Counted from the stretch's first letter, positions 47,214 to 59,240 are shown. The stretch: DNA of 64,000 nt from Eriocheir sinensis (GCF_024679095.1 NC_066516.1:21687535-21751534); one strand, 5' to 3'. Numbers and translations: made by a program. Notes: generated by a model from the sequence alone, not told the origin.

Positions 47214-47469
47214 GTTACCACTCTCAGGGACTTTCACTCACTCAGCCTTCCACCCGCCGAGGTACTGCTGCTGCTGGTGTCGGGGGAAATGCCTCCTACG
47301 GTCCCTCCCTCACCCAACGACACCCTTCCTCACCCTCGTCGCCTCTCTCTCAACCCCCTTGCACGCCTGCACATCCTTCTCCTACATCCTCCTTCTTCTT
47401 CTTCCTTCTCCTCCTCCTCGTCCTCCTCCCTTTCTTCGCTCCCTTCACTTCCTCAGTTGCACATCCTTA

Positions 47470-47728
<259 letters not shown>

Positions 47729-48069
47729 CACCTGTCTCTCTCCACCTACTCAGACTCTCCTATCTTCCCTCTTATCCCTTCCATCTTCACCCTGTTCCCT
47801 CCTTCATCAAGTTATCCTTATCCTGTCTTTATTTTCTTTTGCTGCTCATACATTCATATCCTCTTCTCCTTTTACTCTCTCTCTCTCCCTCTCCCCTCTT
47901 TCTTACACATCTTCACCATCTTCTTCTCTTCTTGAACAGCCTATCTATACTATCACCTCAGCTTCACCGTCTATCAAGTACCTAAGCTATCGCAACTCGC
48001 TTCGTTTGAGGTTAGAGGTTAGGGAGGAGGAGCTAACATGTGTTGGTTAGGTGCCTCAATTCATGGTCT

Positions 48070-48330
48070 CTTGTAGTCTTCATGTATTCTTTTGTATCCT
48101 TCTATATTCGCTTCAGTTCTCTTTCTCCTTTCTTCTTTCTACACTCAATCAATTCATTTTTCTTCCCCCTTCACTCTACTACTACTACTACTACTATTAC
48201 TACTACTACTACTACATGTATTCTTTTGTATCCTTCTGTAGGCGTGTCAGTTCTCTTTCTCCCTTCTTCATTCTACAGTCCATCAATTCATCTTCCTTCC
48301 CCCTTCACTCCTTCTCTCCCTCCCTTTCTC
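48070..48330. repeat. tandem duplication split by (CTA)n
   Basis: Two copies start catgtattcttttgtatcct (about 48079 and 48215) and end with ccccttcactc. A CTA array (48177-48214) sits between them. Copies differ at about one position in ten. Confidence 0.88.
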
Positions 48331-48517
48331 TCTCTCCTTGTATCATAGTGTATCTCCTTCTGTATGCATTTCCCTTCCCTCGCTCCCTTCTTCCACCCAA
48401 CCTATATATCTCCCTTCCTTCTCTCTCCTTCTCCCTCCCTCCTTAACTCCCTCCCTCCCTTCCCCCACTCACAAAGGCATCCGTGTAGGCCTCATTTGAA
48501 AGCAAGGATGGGTCAAG

Positions 48518-48519
<2 letters not shown>

Positions 48520-48583
<64 letters not shown>

Positions 48584-48595
48584 TGTGTGTGTCGC
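48520..48595. repeat. (TG)n microsatellite
   Basis: About 72 bp of TG with one GAG step near the end. Confidence 0.96.
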
Positions 48596-48723
48596 TTTAA
48601 AAGTATGTCGCCACATCCTTTAGTTGCTCCTTTTATCTACGAGGGATTTTTTTTGTGATGTTTTAAAGTTAGAGAGATATTGAAGTTAAAATGCAGGTGA
48701 GTGAAGATTATAACTACCTGGTA

Positions 48724-48726
<3 letters not shown>

Positions 48727-48777
<51 letters not shown>

Positions 48778-48839
48778 ATGGTAATGATGATGATAATAAT
48801 TTCCAGGTCGACGGTGATAATAGGTGAGAATGGTGAATG

Positions 48840-48900
<61 letters not shown>
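48727..48900. repeat. (CT)n and (TG)n arrays
   Basis: CT array (48727-48774), a short GAT tract, then TG array (48844-48899). Confidence 0.96.
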
Positions 48901-48901
<1 letters not shown>

Positions 48902-48974
48902 AGCGTTGAGGAAGCAAAATGATGATCCAGAAAGTGTGGGGAGAAGGAATTGTGGAGGAGAAGGAGGAAGGGGA

Positions 48975-49028
48975 TGTGGAGGAGGAGGAGGAGGAGGAGG
49001 AGGAGGAAGAGGAGGAGGAGGAGGTGGA
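48975..49028. repeat. (GGA)n tract
   Basis: GGA triplets with a few AGA and GTG interruptions. Confidence 0.92.
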
Positions 49029-49159
49029 GGACGTGGAGAAGGGAGGTGTAAGGGGTGTAAGGGGGGGGGGGTCAACTTTTTGTTAACCTCGTCAGTAGCG
49101 TTTCTTCGTCAAGGTTGAAAACAGATAAGTGAAAGAAGATACAGACGTGTGTGACCTTT

Positions 49160-49178
49160 AGCGTGTGCGTGTGTGCGT

Positions 49179-49231
<53 letters not shown>

Positions 49232-49297
49232 GCGCGTCACAGGAAATACTAAGGAATGCAGGAATTATTGGGTGGTGTCTATTGTAGGACGCTTTTT

Positions 49298-49381
<84 letters not shown>
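49160..49381. repeat. (TG)n and (GTA)n arrays
   Basis: TG array with GCGTGT variants at its start (49160-49230) and about 84 bp of perfect GTA triplets (49297-49380). Confidence 0.96.
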
Positions 49382-49429
49382 TGCAATGGTGGTGATGGTA
49401 GTGTTGTCGGCGGAGAGGAAGACGGACAG

Positions 49430-49650
49430 GAGAAGAAAGAGGAGGAGGAGGAGGAGGAGGAGGAGGAAGATAAGGAAAAAGAGAGGGAGAGAAAATGAAG
49501 AACGAAGAAGATGAGAGAGAGAACTAGAAGGAAGAAGAGAACAAAGACGAAGAAGAGGCGGAGGAGGAAGAGGAGGAGGAGAATGAGAAATGCAAACAAG
49601 GAAGAGAAGAAAGAGAAAGAAAGAATGAGAGAAAGAGAAAGTCACTGAAT
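49430..49650. repeat. purine-rich block with (AGG)n
   Basis: AGG array (49439-49467) in A and G rich sequence. Confidence 0.88.
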
Positions 49651-49891
49651 GAAAGAACAGCCCCCCCCCCTCCCCCCCGTCCCCACAAACACACAAACGA
49701 TATAGAAACTACCAACGATATATACTCTTCGATCCCCTAACGAGAGACAACAAGGGGATCAGAATCTATTACAAGAAAGAAAGAAAATATGAGAAAAATG
49801 AGAAGAATGAAGGCAAAGAGGAAGTAGAAGTCGATACAAGAGTGATACAACCTTGTCCTCATCACTCTACGAAGAAAACGGTGAAGGGGGG

Positions 49892-49895
<4 letters not shown>

Positions 49896-49945
<50 letters not shown>
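49896..49945. repeat. (GA)n microsatellite
   Basis: About 50 bp of perfect GA after a G run. Confidence 0.96.
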
Positions 49946-49948
<3 letters not shown>

Positions 49949-50314
49949 ATCCCTGTATTTTTCCCTCGTGCATGACTTCCGACCCTCTGACACCAATGAA
50001 ATGAAAGAGAAAGGGACATAAAGGAGGAGGAGGAAAAAGATAAATTAAAAAAAAAAACAGGAGGGAAAGAGAAAGAGGAAAAAGGAGGAAGATGAATACG
50101 GAGATGATGATGATAATGAGGAGGAGGATAATAATAATAGTGTTGATTGTATAGCAAAAAAATATTAAACAAGAAAAGAACCAAATCTAACGAAAGAACA
50201 AATTAAAAAAAAGGAAGAAAGGAATAACACAAACAACGAAAATAACTAAATAAAAAAAAACGAACAATGAAGGAGAAAGAAAAAAGAAAAGAAAAGGAGA
50301 TCGTATCAAACCCT

Positions 50315-50316
50315 CA

Positions 50317-50362
<46 letters not shown>

Positions 50363-50385
50363 CACATCCTCCACCACCACCACGA
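50315..50385. repeat. (CTA)n then (CCA)n array
   Basis: CTA triplets (50320-50352) become CCA triplets (50353-50380). Confidence 0.93.
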
Positions 50386-50469
50386 GGCTGCCATTTTACT
50401 CTCAGCCTTCGACCTACTGGTGGGACGTTGAACCTGTGCAAGGCATTGACACACTATCGGTGGGAGTAG

Positions 50470-50960
50470 GACGAGGGGGGAGGGGGGGGCGGCGCGGGAG
50501 GGGCGGGAGGGGCGGAGGAGGTGGAGTGTGGAGCGGAACGGGTGGAGGAGGGTGAGGAGGATGGGGGGAATGACGACGAGAGGGAAGGTGGTGATGATGA
50601 TGGTGATGATGGTGGTGTTGAGGAGGTGGTGGATGAGGATGGAGGGGAGGTAAAAGGTGGAGAGAAAGAGGTGATGAAGAGAGGTGAGAAGAGGAAAAGT
50701 GGGAAAGAAAAGAGAAAGAGGAGAAAGAGACAGATGATGATGATGATGAGGGTGATGAAAGGGAGAGTGAAGGAGGGAAGGAGGGAGGGAGGGAGGAGAA
50801 ATGAAAGGAGGGGACGTGAGAAATGAGGAACGCGTGTGTAAGGAAAAAAAAAAAAGCAATTGAAGTGAAAAGAAACAGAGCGGAAAGAAAAAGGAAGGAA
50901 AATGAGAGTGAGAAGGAGGAGGAGGAGGAGGAGGAGGAGGAGGAGGAGGAAAGGAAGGAA
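50470..50960. repeat. purine-rich block with (GAT)n and (AGG)n
   Basis: G and A rich + strand with a GAT tract (50592-50620), a GATG run (50733-50750) and an AGG array (50916-50950). Confidence 0.88.
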
Positions 50961-51055
50961 GGAGGCAGGATAGAACAAAGGAACGGCACAAAGGTAACAG
51001 AGGAACGAAGATATTATAGAGAGAGAACGATCGTGATATTTATACCATGGGAAAG

Positions 51056-51057
<2 letters not shown>

Positions 51058-51110
<53 letters not shown>

Positions 51111-51154
51111 TTATCACAGGTATAATATAACATCTCTCCTCTTAAAAATTATAT

Positions 51155-51221
<67 letters not shown>

Positions 51222-51222
51222 A
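51058..51222. repeat. (GA)n and (CA)n arrays
   Basis: GA array (51058-51107) and CA array (51157-51220). Confidence 0.96.
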
Positions 51223-51424
51223 CATACGCCTATCCTACGTACATAAACTGGCTTCTAACCCCAAAACGTACATGTGAACGTATATCGAACGTCATTTACA
51301 CACAAACGGGCTGGCCACGTTCGTTAGGTTACACACACACAGGAAGGGCTATGGAGACGCACACAGACGTACATGCAATTAGATTCACACACACGCAACG
51401 CTATTTGACCAGCTGACAATGCCT

Positions 51425-51429
<5 letters not shown>

Positions 51430-51472
<43 letters not shown>

Positions 51473-51573
51473 CTGTGACCCCGTTTATCAACCCCTAATT
51501 AACACCTTTTGAACGGACGACTCTGGTGTGACCAAAAATATTCCGTGATTTTGACCCCTCCCCCCCTCCCCCC

Positions 51574-51652
<79 letters not shown>
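51430..51652. repeat. (CA)n and (CT)n arrays
   Basis: CA array (51430-51469) and CT array (51578-51651). Confidence 0.96.
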
Positions 51653-51654
<2 letters not shown>

Positions 51655-51740
51655 CCTTCTCCTTCTATTATTATCCTCTTCATCCCCCCCCCCTCCTCCT
51701 TCTTGACCTTGCATGGCATTAGAATAACAAGCTGACCTAG

Positions 51741-52018
<278 letters not shown>

Positions 52019-52299
52019 AAGAGAGACTGCGACAGGAACAGAAAGCCAGAGAGACTACCAAAGGGTGTGACTCTCCCAGGTAGTCAGTCAGTCGTGGAGT
52101 CAGTCTTTTATTCATGAGTCAGCGGCCGAGGCAAGGTCAACACTCACCCGTCAGCCAATCAGCGCCAGGTAAACAAGGTCAACTCCAGGTCACCTCCAAG
52201 GACGCTAATTATGCCCCTTTGACTAACTAATTACCTGTCCGCTTCTGTCCTCGACCCGTTCTATAGACTCTTAGGTCCCTGTCTTGGTGTTTATAGGTG

Positions 52300-53115
52300 A
52301 CAGGAATAGAGTCTTCATTTCGTCTATAGTTTGTTCATTGTGTCTATAGGTTTGTGTTTTCCGAAGAATATAGATTCCACTTATTGTTTACTTTATGCCT
52401 TTTTCAAGTTTGGATCCTTGTTGTGGGGTTTATACGTGACAGGAATATAGTGTTCAGTTCGTCTATATTTTGTTCATTGTGTCTATTGATTTGTGACTAC
52501 CAAAGAACACTGATTGCACTTAGTTTATTTTTTTGCCGTTTTCAATTTTGGGTCCTTGTTCTGGTGTTTATAGTTGACGAGGATCGTGTTCATTTCGTCT
52601 ATATTTTGTTCATTATGTCGATCGATTTGTGTTTGACGAAGAATATAGATTGCATTTTCTTTACTTTTTCCAACCTTCCAATTATCTGCATCTATATCCT
52701 GGTGTTTATAGCTTAGCGGGATTTCTTGTTCATTTCGTCTATATCTTGTTCATTACGTCTATTGATTTGTGATTACCGAAGATTATAGATTGCACTTTCA
52801 TTTTTCTTATTTTCTGGCATTTCCAACCTCCCAATTATCTGTTTATGTCTTTGCTCCTTGTCTTTGGGGTTGTAGGTTAGGAGGTTATCGTATTAATTCC
52901 GTCAATATTATGTTCATTAAGTCGTGATTTGTGATTACCGAACGATATACATCGCACCTTCTCTTGCCGCTTCGAACCTCCCAATTATCTGCTTGAGTCT
53001 TGGGTTATTGTCCTTGTTTTTAAAGGTTACGGGAATAGCGTGTTCAATTCGTCTATATTATGTTCATTACGTCTATGATTTGTGATTGCCGAGGGATATA
53101 GATTACACTTATTAC
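52300..53115. repeat. degenerate satellite, about 140-bp unit, 6 copies
   Basis: Six diverged units each contain tgttcatt, a g/atgtctat step, ttgtgattaccgaagaatat-like, agattgcact, then ccaattatctg and ggtttataggtgac-like. The tgttcatt anchor lies at about 52332, 52471, 52608, 52748, 52911 and 53061, so spacing is 137-163 bp. Divergence is high, pointing to an old array. Confidence 0.85.
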
Positions 53116-53257
53116 CTCTGTCGTTCCCAATACCACCGTCACTACCATTTACACGCATCAAACCTGACCTAATTTCTCTTAAAATTTTCCGTCTTCATTC
53201 GTTTGGAAGAAAAGAGAAGGAGCGGAAGGAGAGGACGAGAGGAAATGACGACGGACT

Positions 53258-53382
53258 AGGACGACGAGGAGGAGGAGGAGGAGGAGGAGGAAGAGGAACG
53301 AATGGAAGGAAAGAGACAGAACAGAACAAAGCATATTAACGTTTCCCGAAGAGCTAGAAAGTGCGTAGTGTCCTTCTTTAAG

Positions 53383-53424
<42 letters not shown>

Positions 53425-53425
53425 G
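53258..53425. repeat. (AGG)n and (CA)n arrays
   Basis: AGG array (53266-53292) and CA array (53384-53422). Confidence 0.94.
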
Positions 53426-53639
53426 CCACCTATCGCCAGCTACATGAACTATACGCCCAGCAGAGTTATCGCCGCCCTTGTGTGCTGTCCCGAGTTACTT
53501 GATAAGCTCTTCCAAATCGCCTGTAATAATAATGCGGTATTTGCGTGTCTTTAATTAGCCCTCCCATTAGCGTCCACACCAGAGCAAATAGAGAGTTTAT
53601 TATAGTAGGAATATCAGTAGATTCTTCTCTGTCGGTCCT

Positions 53640-54182
53640 AATACGGTCATTACTATTACTACTATTGCTGCTACTACTACAACTACTACTACTACTACTA
53701 CTACTACCATGACCGCTACCGTTGTCCTTGTTTTTTCCTTCTTCTAACCCTCATTATAATTTACCATTCACTGTAGGACAAACATCACCATCATCACCAC
53801 TATCACCGTCCGCCATCAACACCATCTTCTACCTTGTCCTAATTATATTCCTGTCTTTTCTTCATCCTGTGTGTTCTTAAAAAGCCTTCACTGTATCGGA
53901 CAACTTCATTACTGTTTTCCCTATTGTCTCTTCCTTCATCACCAATCACTTATCACCACTACCTACCATTATCATCACCACCACTATCATCACCACCATC
54001 ACCTTCACCATTGCCTCTAAGTTCATTGTATCACCATTTTCATCAGTGCTCATTATGGGATACCTACAACCACCACCACCACCACTACCACTACTACCAT
54101 TACCACCACCACCATTACCACACTACCACCAGCACCTCCACCATAATCCCAAGAGTCCACCAAACACCAAAAGAAACACTAT

Positions 54183-54215
<33 letters not shown>

Positions 54216-54330
54216 TATTACTACTACAACTACTAATACCACCATAATCCCAGGAACACAACATCTACCTACGCCACCACCACCACCTTCACCTCCACCT
54301 CCACCTCCAGCATTACCTTCACCTTAATGG
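53640..54330. repeat. triplet-rich block (CTA, CAC, ATC)
   Basis: CTA arrays (53670-53708 and 54180-54232) and long irregular CAC/ATC/ACC stretches (53785-54160 and 54270-54325). Confidence 0.9.
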
Positions 54331-54499
54331 GTCGTTATGAAGGGGGATCAAGGTTTAATTGGGGTTCTAATGCTCCCCTGTGTGCCGCCGCGCTGTACCC
54401 GGCCTTCTGGAGGGCTAGGGAAGGGCTTTAGAGTGATGAAGGGACGCCGAAGGGAGCTTTAGAGGAGCTAAGGGGAATAAAGGGAACGCTTTTCATTTG

Positions 54500-55160
54500 T
54501 TTGTCACCCATTGTTCCCTTTCTCCCTCTGTAATCCTCTCCTCCTCCCTCTCCAACTCCTCCTCCTTCTCCTATTTCTCGTTTGTTATTTTAATTTTAAA
54601 GTAGGATGCAAAGGGTAATAGGTATGTGTCTATTGTAACCTAACCTAACCTAACCTACTGTAATCCTTCTCCTCCTGCTCCTCTAACTCCTCCTCCTTCT
54701 CGTATTCCTCGTTTGTTATCGTAATTTTAAAGTAAGATGCAAAGGGTAAAAGGTATGTGTCTATCTATTGTAACCTAACCTAACCTAACCTAACCTAACC
54801 TAACCTACTGTAATCCTTCTCCTCCTGCTCCTCCAACTCCTCCTCCTTCTCCTATTCCTCGTTTGTTATCGTAATTTTAAAGTAGGATGTAAAGGGTAAA
54901 GGGAATGAAGAGGACGTGTCTACCTATTGTTCCCTTTCTATCTTTCTAATCCTTCGCGTCCTCCTCTTCCTCCTCCTCCTCCTCCTTCTCCTATTCCTCG
55001 TTTGTTATTGTAATTTTAAAGTAGGATGCAAAGGGTAAAGGGGATGAAGAGGACGTTCCCATATGTTTGTCTACCCTTTGTTCCCTTTCTCCCTTTCCAA
55101 TCCTTCGCGTCCTCCTCTTCCTCCTCCTCTTCCTCCTTTTCTTCGTTTGTTATTGTAATT
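54500..55160. repeat. satellite of 132-150 bp with telomeric inserts, 5 copies
   Basis: Five units share gtttgttat, then gtaattttaaagtaggatg and caaagggtaa, separated by CTC/TTC-rich parts. Anchors lie near 54584, 54716, 54866, 55006 and 55150. Between units one and two, and two and three, lie CCTAA telomeric runs (4 units at 54637-54656, 7 units at 54771-54806). The later junctions instead read cattgttccc or acctattgttccc. Confidence 0.88.
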
Positions 55161-55307
55161 CATCGCCTACTCTTTGCTATTGTTTGCCTTTATTATTACT
55201 GAGTTTGGTCCTGTTTGTGTTTCTGATTTCTCTCTTTTTTGTCTTTGTTTATTTTTCGTATTTCAACTTCTAGCCTGTGAAGTGTACTGTTTATTATGCA
55301 CTTATGG

Positions 55308-55310
<3 letters not shown>

Positions 55311-55356
<46 letters not shown>
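55311..55356. repeat. (CA)n microsatellite
   Basis: About 45 bp of perfect CA. Confidence 0.95.
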
Positions 55357-55432
55357 AAGGACTTTTCATCATCACCACTTGTTTGTCACCTTAATTAACA
55401 GTTTCCTTCACCTGTGCCACGTCCATACCCTA

Positions 55433-56088
55433 CCCCCCCCCCCCTTCTTCCTTCCCTCTTTCAATCACCCCCCTGCCCCCTGCCCCACCACCTACCACGC
55501 CCCTGTAAGGTCTTGTGTTGCGAATGGAAAACAGGAGGACAACACAGGTGCCAATCCCCGGCCAGGAGGGAGGCCAAGCAAACCCACAAAACCGAGAGTG
55601 AAATAGCAAGGAGGAGGAGTCGCCGCTGCTGCTGCCGCCGCCGCCTCGCTGGGCCAGGGCCGAACGGGGCGCCTCTGTCCTATATTCTGACTAGGACGAA
55701 CACCACCAACACTCTTCCTCGAACTATCCACCGCCCCCGAGCCCCCTAGAGACTCCCCGATCCTTCTTGCTGCCGCCCCTGCCTTCTTCCGCCCTCCAGC
55801 TCCCCCCCGCAGGCAAGCACGTCCCCTTTCTCGGTTTATTTATTCAGGAACACGAAGAGAAGTTGGGTTTCAAATTTTGTTCATACCTTTCGCCGCTGCA
55901 GATCGGGCAACGACCCCAAGATATATATTCCGCCCCATCGCTGAGCATAAATTCGTCAACGGTACCGACTGCCCCCTGCCCCCCTTTCAGCCCCCGCCCC
56001 CCTAAATCTCCATGACGGGCACGACGACACATGCCCGTGCAATGATGGCGGCGATAACTTTGACATCAAGATATATATTAACTTCATG
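55433..56088. other. GC-rich single-copy stretch, no recognised gene
   Basis: A C run at 55433-55444, CGC triplets at 55617-55648, then unique sequence. Open frames of 60-110 codons have no motif. Confidence 0.45.
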
Positions 56089-56323
56089 TGTATGTGTGTG
56101 TGTGTGTGTGTGTATGTGTGTGTGTGTGTGTAATTTTTCACCACGGCCCGATCATGAGTTGGACTCGCTTTCGCCAGCAGGTACCCTCACGACATGACCA
56201 AGTGCTCATTATTGTCGATCTCTGAGTACTGCCAGGACCTCACACACCACACACACCCCAACCCCCTTGCTCAAGGGGGGACATTAACCACTCCAAGTCA
56301 ACGGAAAGAATCCGGCCTGAGCG

Positions 56324-56334
56324 GGGCTCGAACC
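56324..56334 (-). promoter_or_regulatory. Pol III B box of the SINE
   Basis: GGTTCGAGCCC fits GGTTCRANNCC at every position. Confidence 0.87.
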
Positions 56335-56376
56335 GCCGCCTGTTTGGCCGTGAAGCCTTGCAGCGCGGCGCTCTAA

Positions 56377-56388
56377 CCGATTGAGCTA
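56377..56388 (-). promoter_or_regulatory. Pol III A box of the SINE
   Basis: TAGCTCAATCGG fits the TRGYNNARNNGG consensus at every position. Its partner B box lies 42 bases downstream on the minus strand. Confidence 0.85.
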
Positions 56389-56395
56389 CCGGAGC

Positions 56396-56396
<1 letters not shown>

Positions 56397-56449
<53 letters not shown>
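56397..56449. repeat. (TG)n microsatellite at SINE head
   Basis: About 53 bp of TG directly abuts the 5' end of the SINE. Together with the CA tail it places the SINE between two arrays of the same sense. Confidence 0.95.
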
Positions 56450-57285
56450 CCTTTATTTCACCTTGGGGCTCTCCCTACCTGGCGCTACAGTAGGTGTTGA
56501 AATAAGTTTCCAGTGACCCTCATTCCCCCTCACCCTTCCAGTGCCTTTGCTGCCCCCATACACCTGTGCCGGGCTGGCGGACAGGTGTGTGTCCCCGCCT
56601 CTTGCACACCTGTCGCGGGGAGGCGCCCATCACCACCGCCGACATGACATGAAAACAAGTTGCAGAAAAATAAACATTTCTATATTTACATTGTGTTCCT
56701 ATAGAGTGCCAGGCATTTCGTGTAGTAAAAGGGAACGTTGAGGCAGCCAGCGCCATCTGTGGACAAGACAACTAACTAGGGGAGGAGAGTGCCACGCTGC
56801 CGCCTCGCCAAGCAGTCACAACAAGGACGAGGAGCAGCGACGTCTAACACACCCACACATAACGAGTAATCCTGTACATATATCCTACTTAGGGCACATC
56901 ATGTATGGGGTGTGGACGCGGGCGTGGGCGTGGCGTGGGTGCGTAGCCTTGAGGGAGGTGGCAGCGGAGCGGCGGGTGTGGGCGGGCGCCGGTCACTGAC
57001 CCGCCGAACCACTGACACACTTACGCACCCGGGGGTTTTACTTTCGTCGCGTGGTCGTCCCCGAAGCTGGCACCAGTCAGCAGCAGCCCCGCCACCCCAG
57101 CCGCTTCCCCGGGGCGCCCCGACAACACTTTCTCCAACCCTCCCGCTCTCCCTTCGCCGAGTATTTCACTCTCCCTTAAAACCCATCCTCGAGTGAGTAG
57201 GGAGGAGGCTGCCGGGAAGGGACACCAGCGCACCACCTGAGCTGAAGTCTACCTTGAAATATTGTTACCCCCTCCCAACCATCCG
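56450..57285. other. GC-rich single-copy stretch, no recognised gene
   Basis: Moderately GC-rich unique sequence. Open frames of 66-94 codons on both strands have no recognised domain. Confidence 0.45.

Positions 57286-57289
<4 letters not shown>

Positions 57290-57372
<83 letters not shown>
57290..57372. repeat. (CT)n microsatellite
   Basis: About 82 bp of perfect CT. Confidence 0.96.
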
Positions 57373-57377
<5 letters not shown>

Positions 57378-57614
57378 CTGGTAGGTGACGTGAGGTGGGA
57401 GCGAGGGGAAGGCTGTCGTGACGGCACGCCTACGCATCACCTAAAATACGTGAAGCTTTCCTCGAAAAAAATGTTTCTAGCCCCCCTTCCCCCCCTTCGC
57501 CCCCCCCCCCCACACACCTCCAACCCTTCTAGCCCCCAGCATAGAACAACCGGTGACGTAAGCAAGGCGTCCTCTGGAGGGCGGCGTGTGCATCAGGCGT
57601 ATAGCGACGAAGGA

Positions 57615-57619
<5 letters not shown>

Positions 57620-57669
<50 letters not shown>

Positions 57670-57675
57670 CACACA
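57620..57675. repeat. (CA)n microsatellite
   Basis: About 55 bp of CA with one CGCA step. Confidence 0.95.
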
Positions 57676-57679
57676 TCTT

Positions 57680-58520
57680 GTAATTTTAATGGGAGGGACA
57701 AACGCGACAAGGAATTAAGGGTTACAGCGACAGGGCGACACTAATCAGACGTGGTAATAAGGAACAGTACGTGACGGCTGTCCGCCAGGGCACCGCTGAA
57801 AGGGGGAGGGAGGGGAGATAGAGGGAGAGACAGAGGGAGGCGGTGACGGAGACAAAGGATGGGAGGAGGAAGGGGTGTCCAGTAGAGGGAATTCCAGTGT
57901 ATGGCAACAACATAATGGCCCGCCATGGCCCCGTTGCCGCCCGTCACAGGCACGGGCCGTGACTCACTTCCTCATCACGCTGTCACCCTTCACACACGCC
58001 CTTTGTTGCCGGGAACACGTCCCCCGCCACCCCAGCACCCTCCTTGACCTCAGTCCCAGCTATAAACCTTTCCTTTTAATGAACCAAAGAAAAATTAAGT
58101 TCACTCATTAATTTCACTTGTACACACAAAACAGATTTTCACTCTCACCACGGACACGGCCCTCTCGGCCTTCCAGTGGGGCCTGGGAAAGCCCCGTTCC
58201 CGCCCCGCCCTGCTGACGATGACCTCGGCTTGGGGCACCAAGGCCGCAGGAAAGGCTGGGTCAGGGCGGGTCACGGGGAAAGGAAATATTATGCAACACA
58301 GGAGTCAGTGTGTACCGTGAGGTCTCTGGGACGCTTTTTTTCTGTGTTCCATTATTAAGTGTGTGCTACGGTAACAAAAATATATAACAATGAAATAATA
58401 ATCTTGCCGCGGGGAAAAATGAATAAATAATAAAATCGTTTCCAGAAGTTTGGAGCCTCGGCGGCGGCAACAGGTGGCGGCGGCCCACGCTGCCGCCGCC
58501 GCCGTCTGCCAGGTGTGGGT
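57680..58520. other. single-copy stretch, no recognised gene
   Basis: Purine-rich at 57.80-57.88 kb, otherwise unique. CGG and GCC triplets at 58455-58503 lie just beyond the donor of the recursive-splice-like segment. Confidence 0.45.
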
Positions 58521-58526
58521 ACTCAC

Positions 58527-58578
58527 CTGGACGGGCCACGCAGGCAGGGGCGTCAAGGAAGGGGTACTGGACACTCAC
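58527..58578 (-). other. candidate recursive-splice exon, 52 bases
   Basis: On the minus strand tttttctgtttacag ends at 58579 and is followed at once by gtgagt, a near-ideal acceptor joined to a near-ideal donor. A branch-point-like tgctaat lies about 22 bases upstream of the AG. A second donor, cccgtccag|gtgagt, follows after 52 bases. This is the arrangement of a ratchet site with a cryptic RS-exon, as at 11461-11509. One frame is open (VSVQYPFLDAPACVARP), the other two stop, and 52 is not a multiple of three, so inclusion would usually disrupt a reading frame. It could also be an ordinary internal exon starting GTGAGT, with exit phase 1 if that open frame is used. Confidence 0.45.
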
Positions 58579-58811
58579 CTGTAAACAGAAAAATGAACAT
58601 TAGCAAATTATTTTCATCGTAAGAAAAAAAAATTATAATTAACATCTACATGCACCAAGTTCTTCTTAGTCTACTTTTTTTTTAAATACATACGTGTAAG
58701 GAAGGTTTGCGACAAGAATGGAAACAAGAGGCACAAGACAAAATCGAATATAGGCTAATAAACGTTTGGGAGAGGCTTAGGCCTATGTTTTGCGGTGGAA
58801 TGGTACTACAA

Positions 58812-59208
58812 GCTAATGATGATGATAATAATGATGATGATGATGATGATGAGACTGACCGCTCTGCTAGGTAGGTGTGTCATTGAAATATACAGTGATT
58901 CAAACAAATGGTGAACCTTTCAACAAAACACGTGAGCGACAGCAGCAGAGTCGCCCAGAAATAACACACAAGCCACCCATCCTAACCGAGGAAAAAGAAA
59001 ACGAGTGCGAGCCGGCATTGTAGAAAACGAAGCACGAAGGCGTTTTGAAGGTAGACTAGTGTGGAGTATATTAAGGAAATGGCCCGCGGTGATGGTGGTA
59101 GTTGTGCTCCTCTCGTGATGTTGTCCCTGTTGTTCATGCTTTAGTTGTTGTTGGAAGTGGTTGTGATGTATGCGTTGTTGGTGGTGTGGTGGTTGCGATG
59201 CTGCTGTT

Positions 59209-59240
<32 letters not shown>

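Larger units (their letters stand above)
56089..56398 (-). mobile_element. tRNA-derived SINE with (CA)n tail
   Basis: Read on the minus strand, the element starts gctccggtagctcaatcggt at 56395. It has a perfect Pol III A box (TAGCTCAATCGG, 56377-56388) and B box (GGTTCGAGCCC, 56324-56334). A tRNA-unrelated body follows, with gtcctggcagtactcagaga and ggtacctgctggcgaaagcg, ending gtggtgaaaaatt at 56131. The tail is a CA array with two ATAC steps (56089-56130). The head is also flanked by CA (as TG on +, 56397-56449). The variable region is too long and the acceptor stem does not close (gctccgg against gccggat), so it is not a functional tRNA. The sequence looks intact and young. Confidence 0.85.

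Noticed and set aside
48670..48700. atgcag|gtgagtg as a + strand recursive site
   Set aside because: No polypyrimidine tract before the AG.
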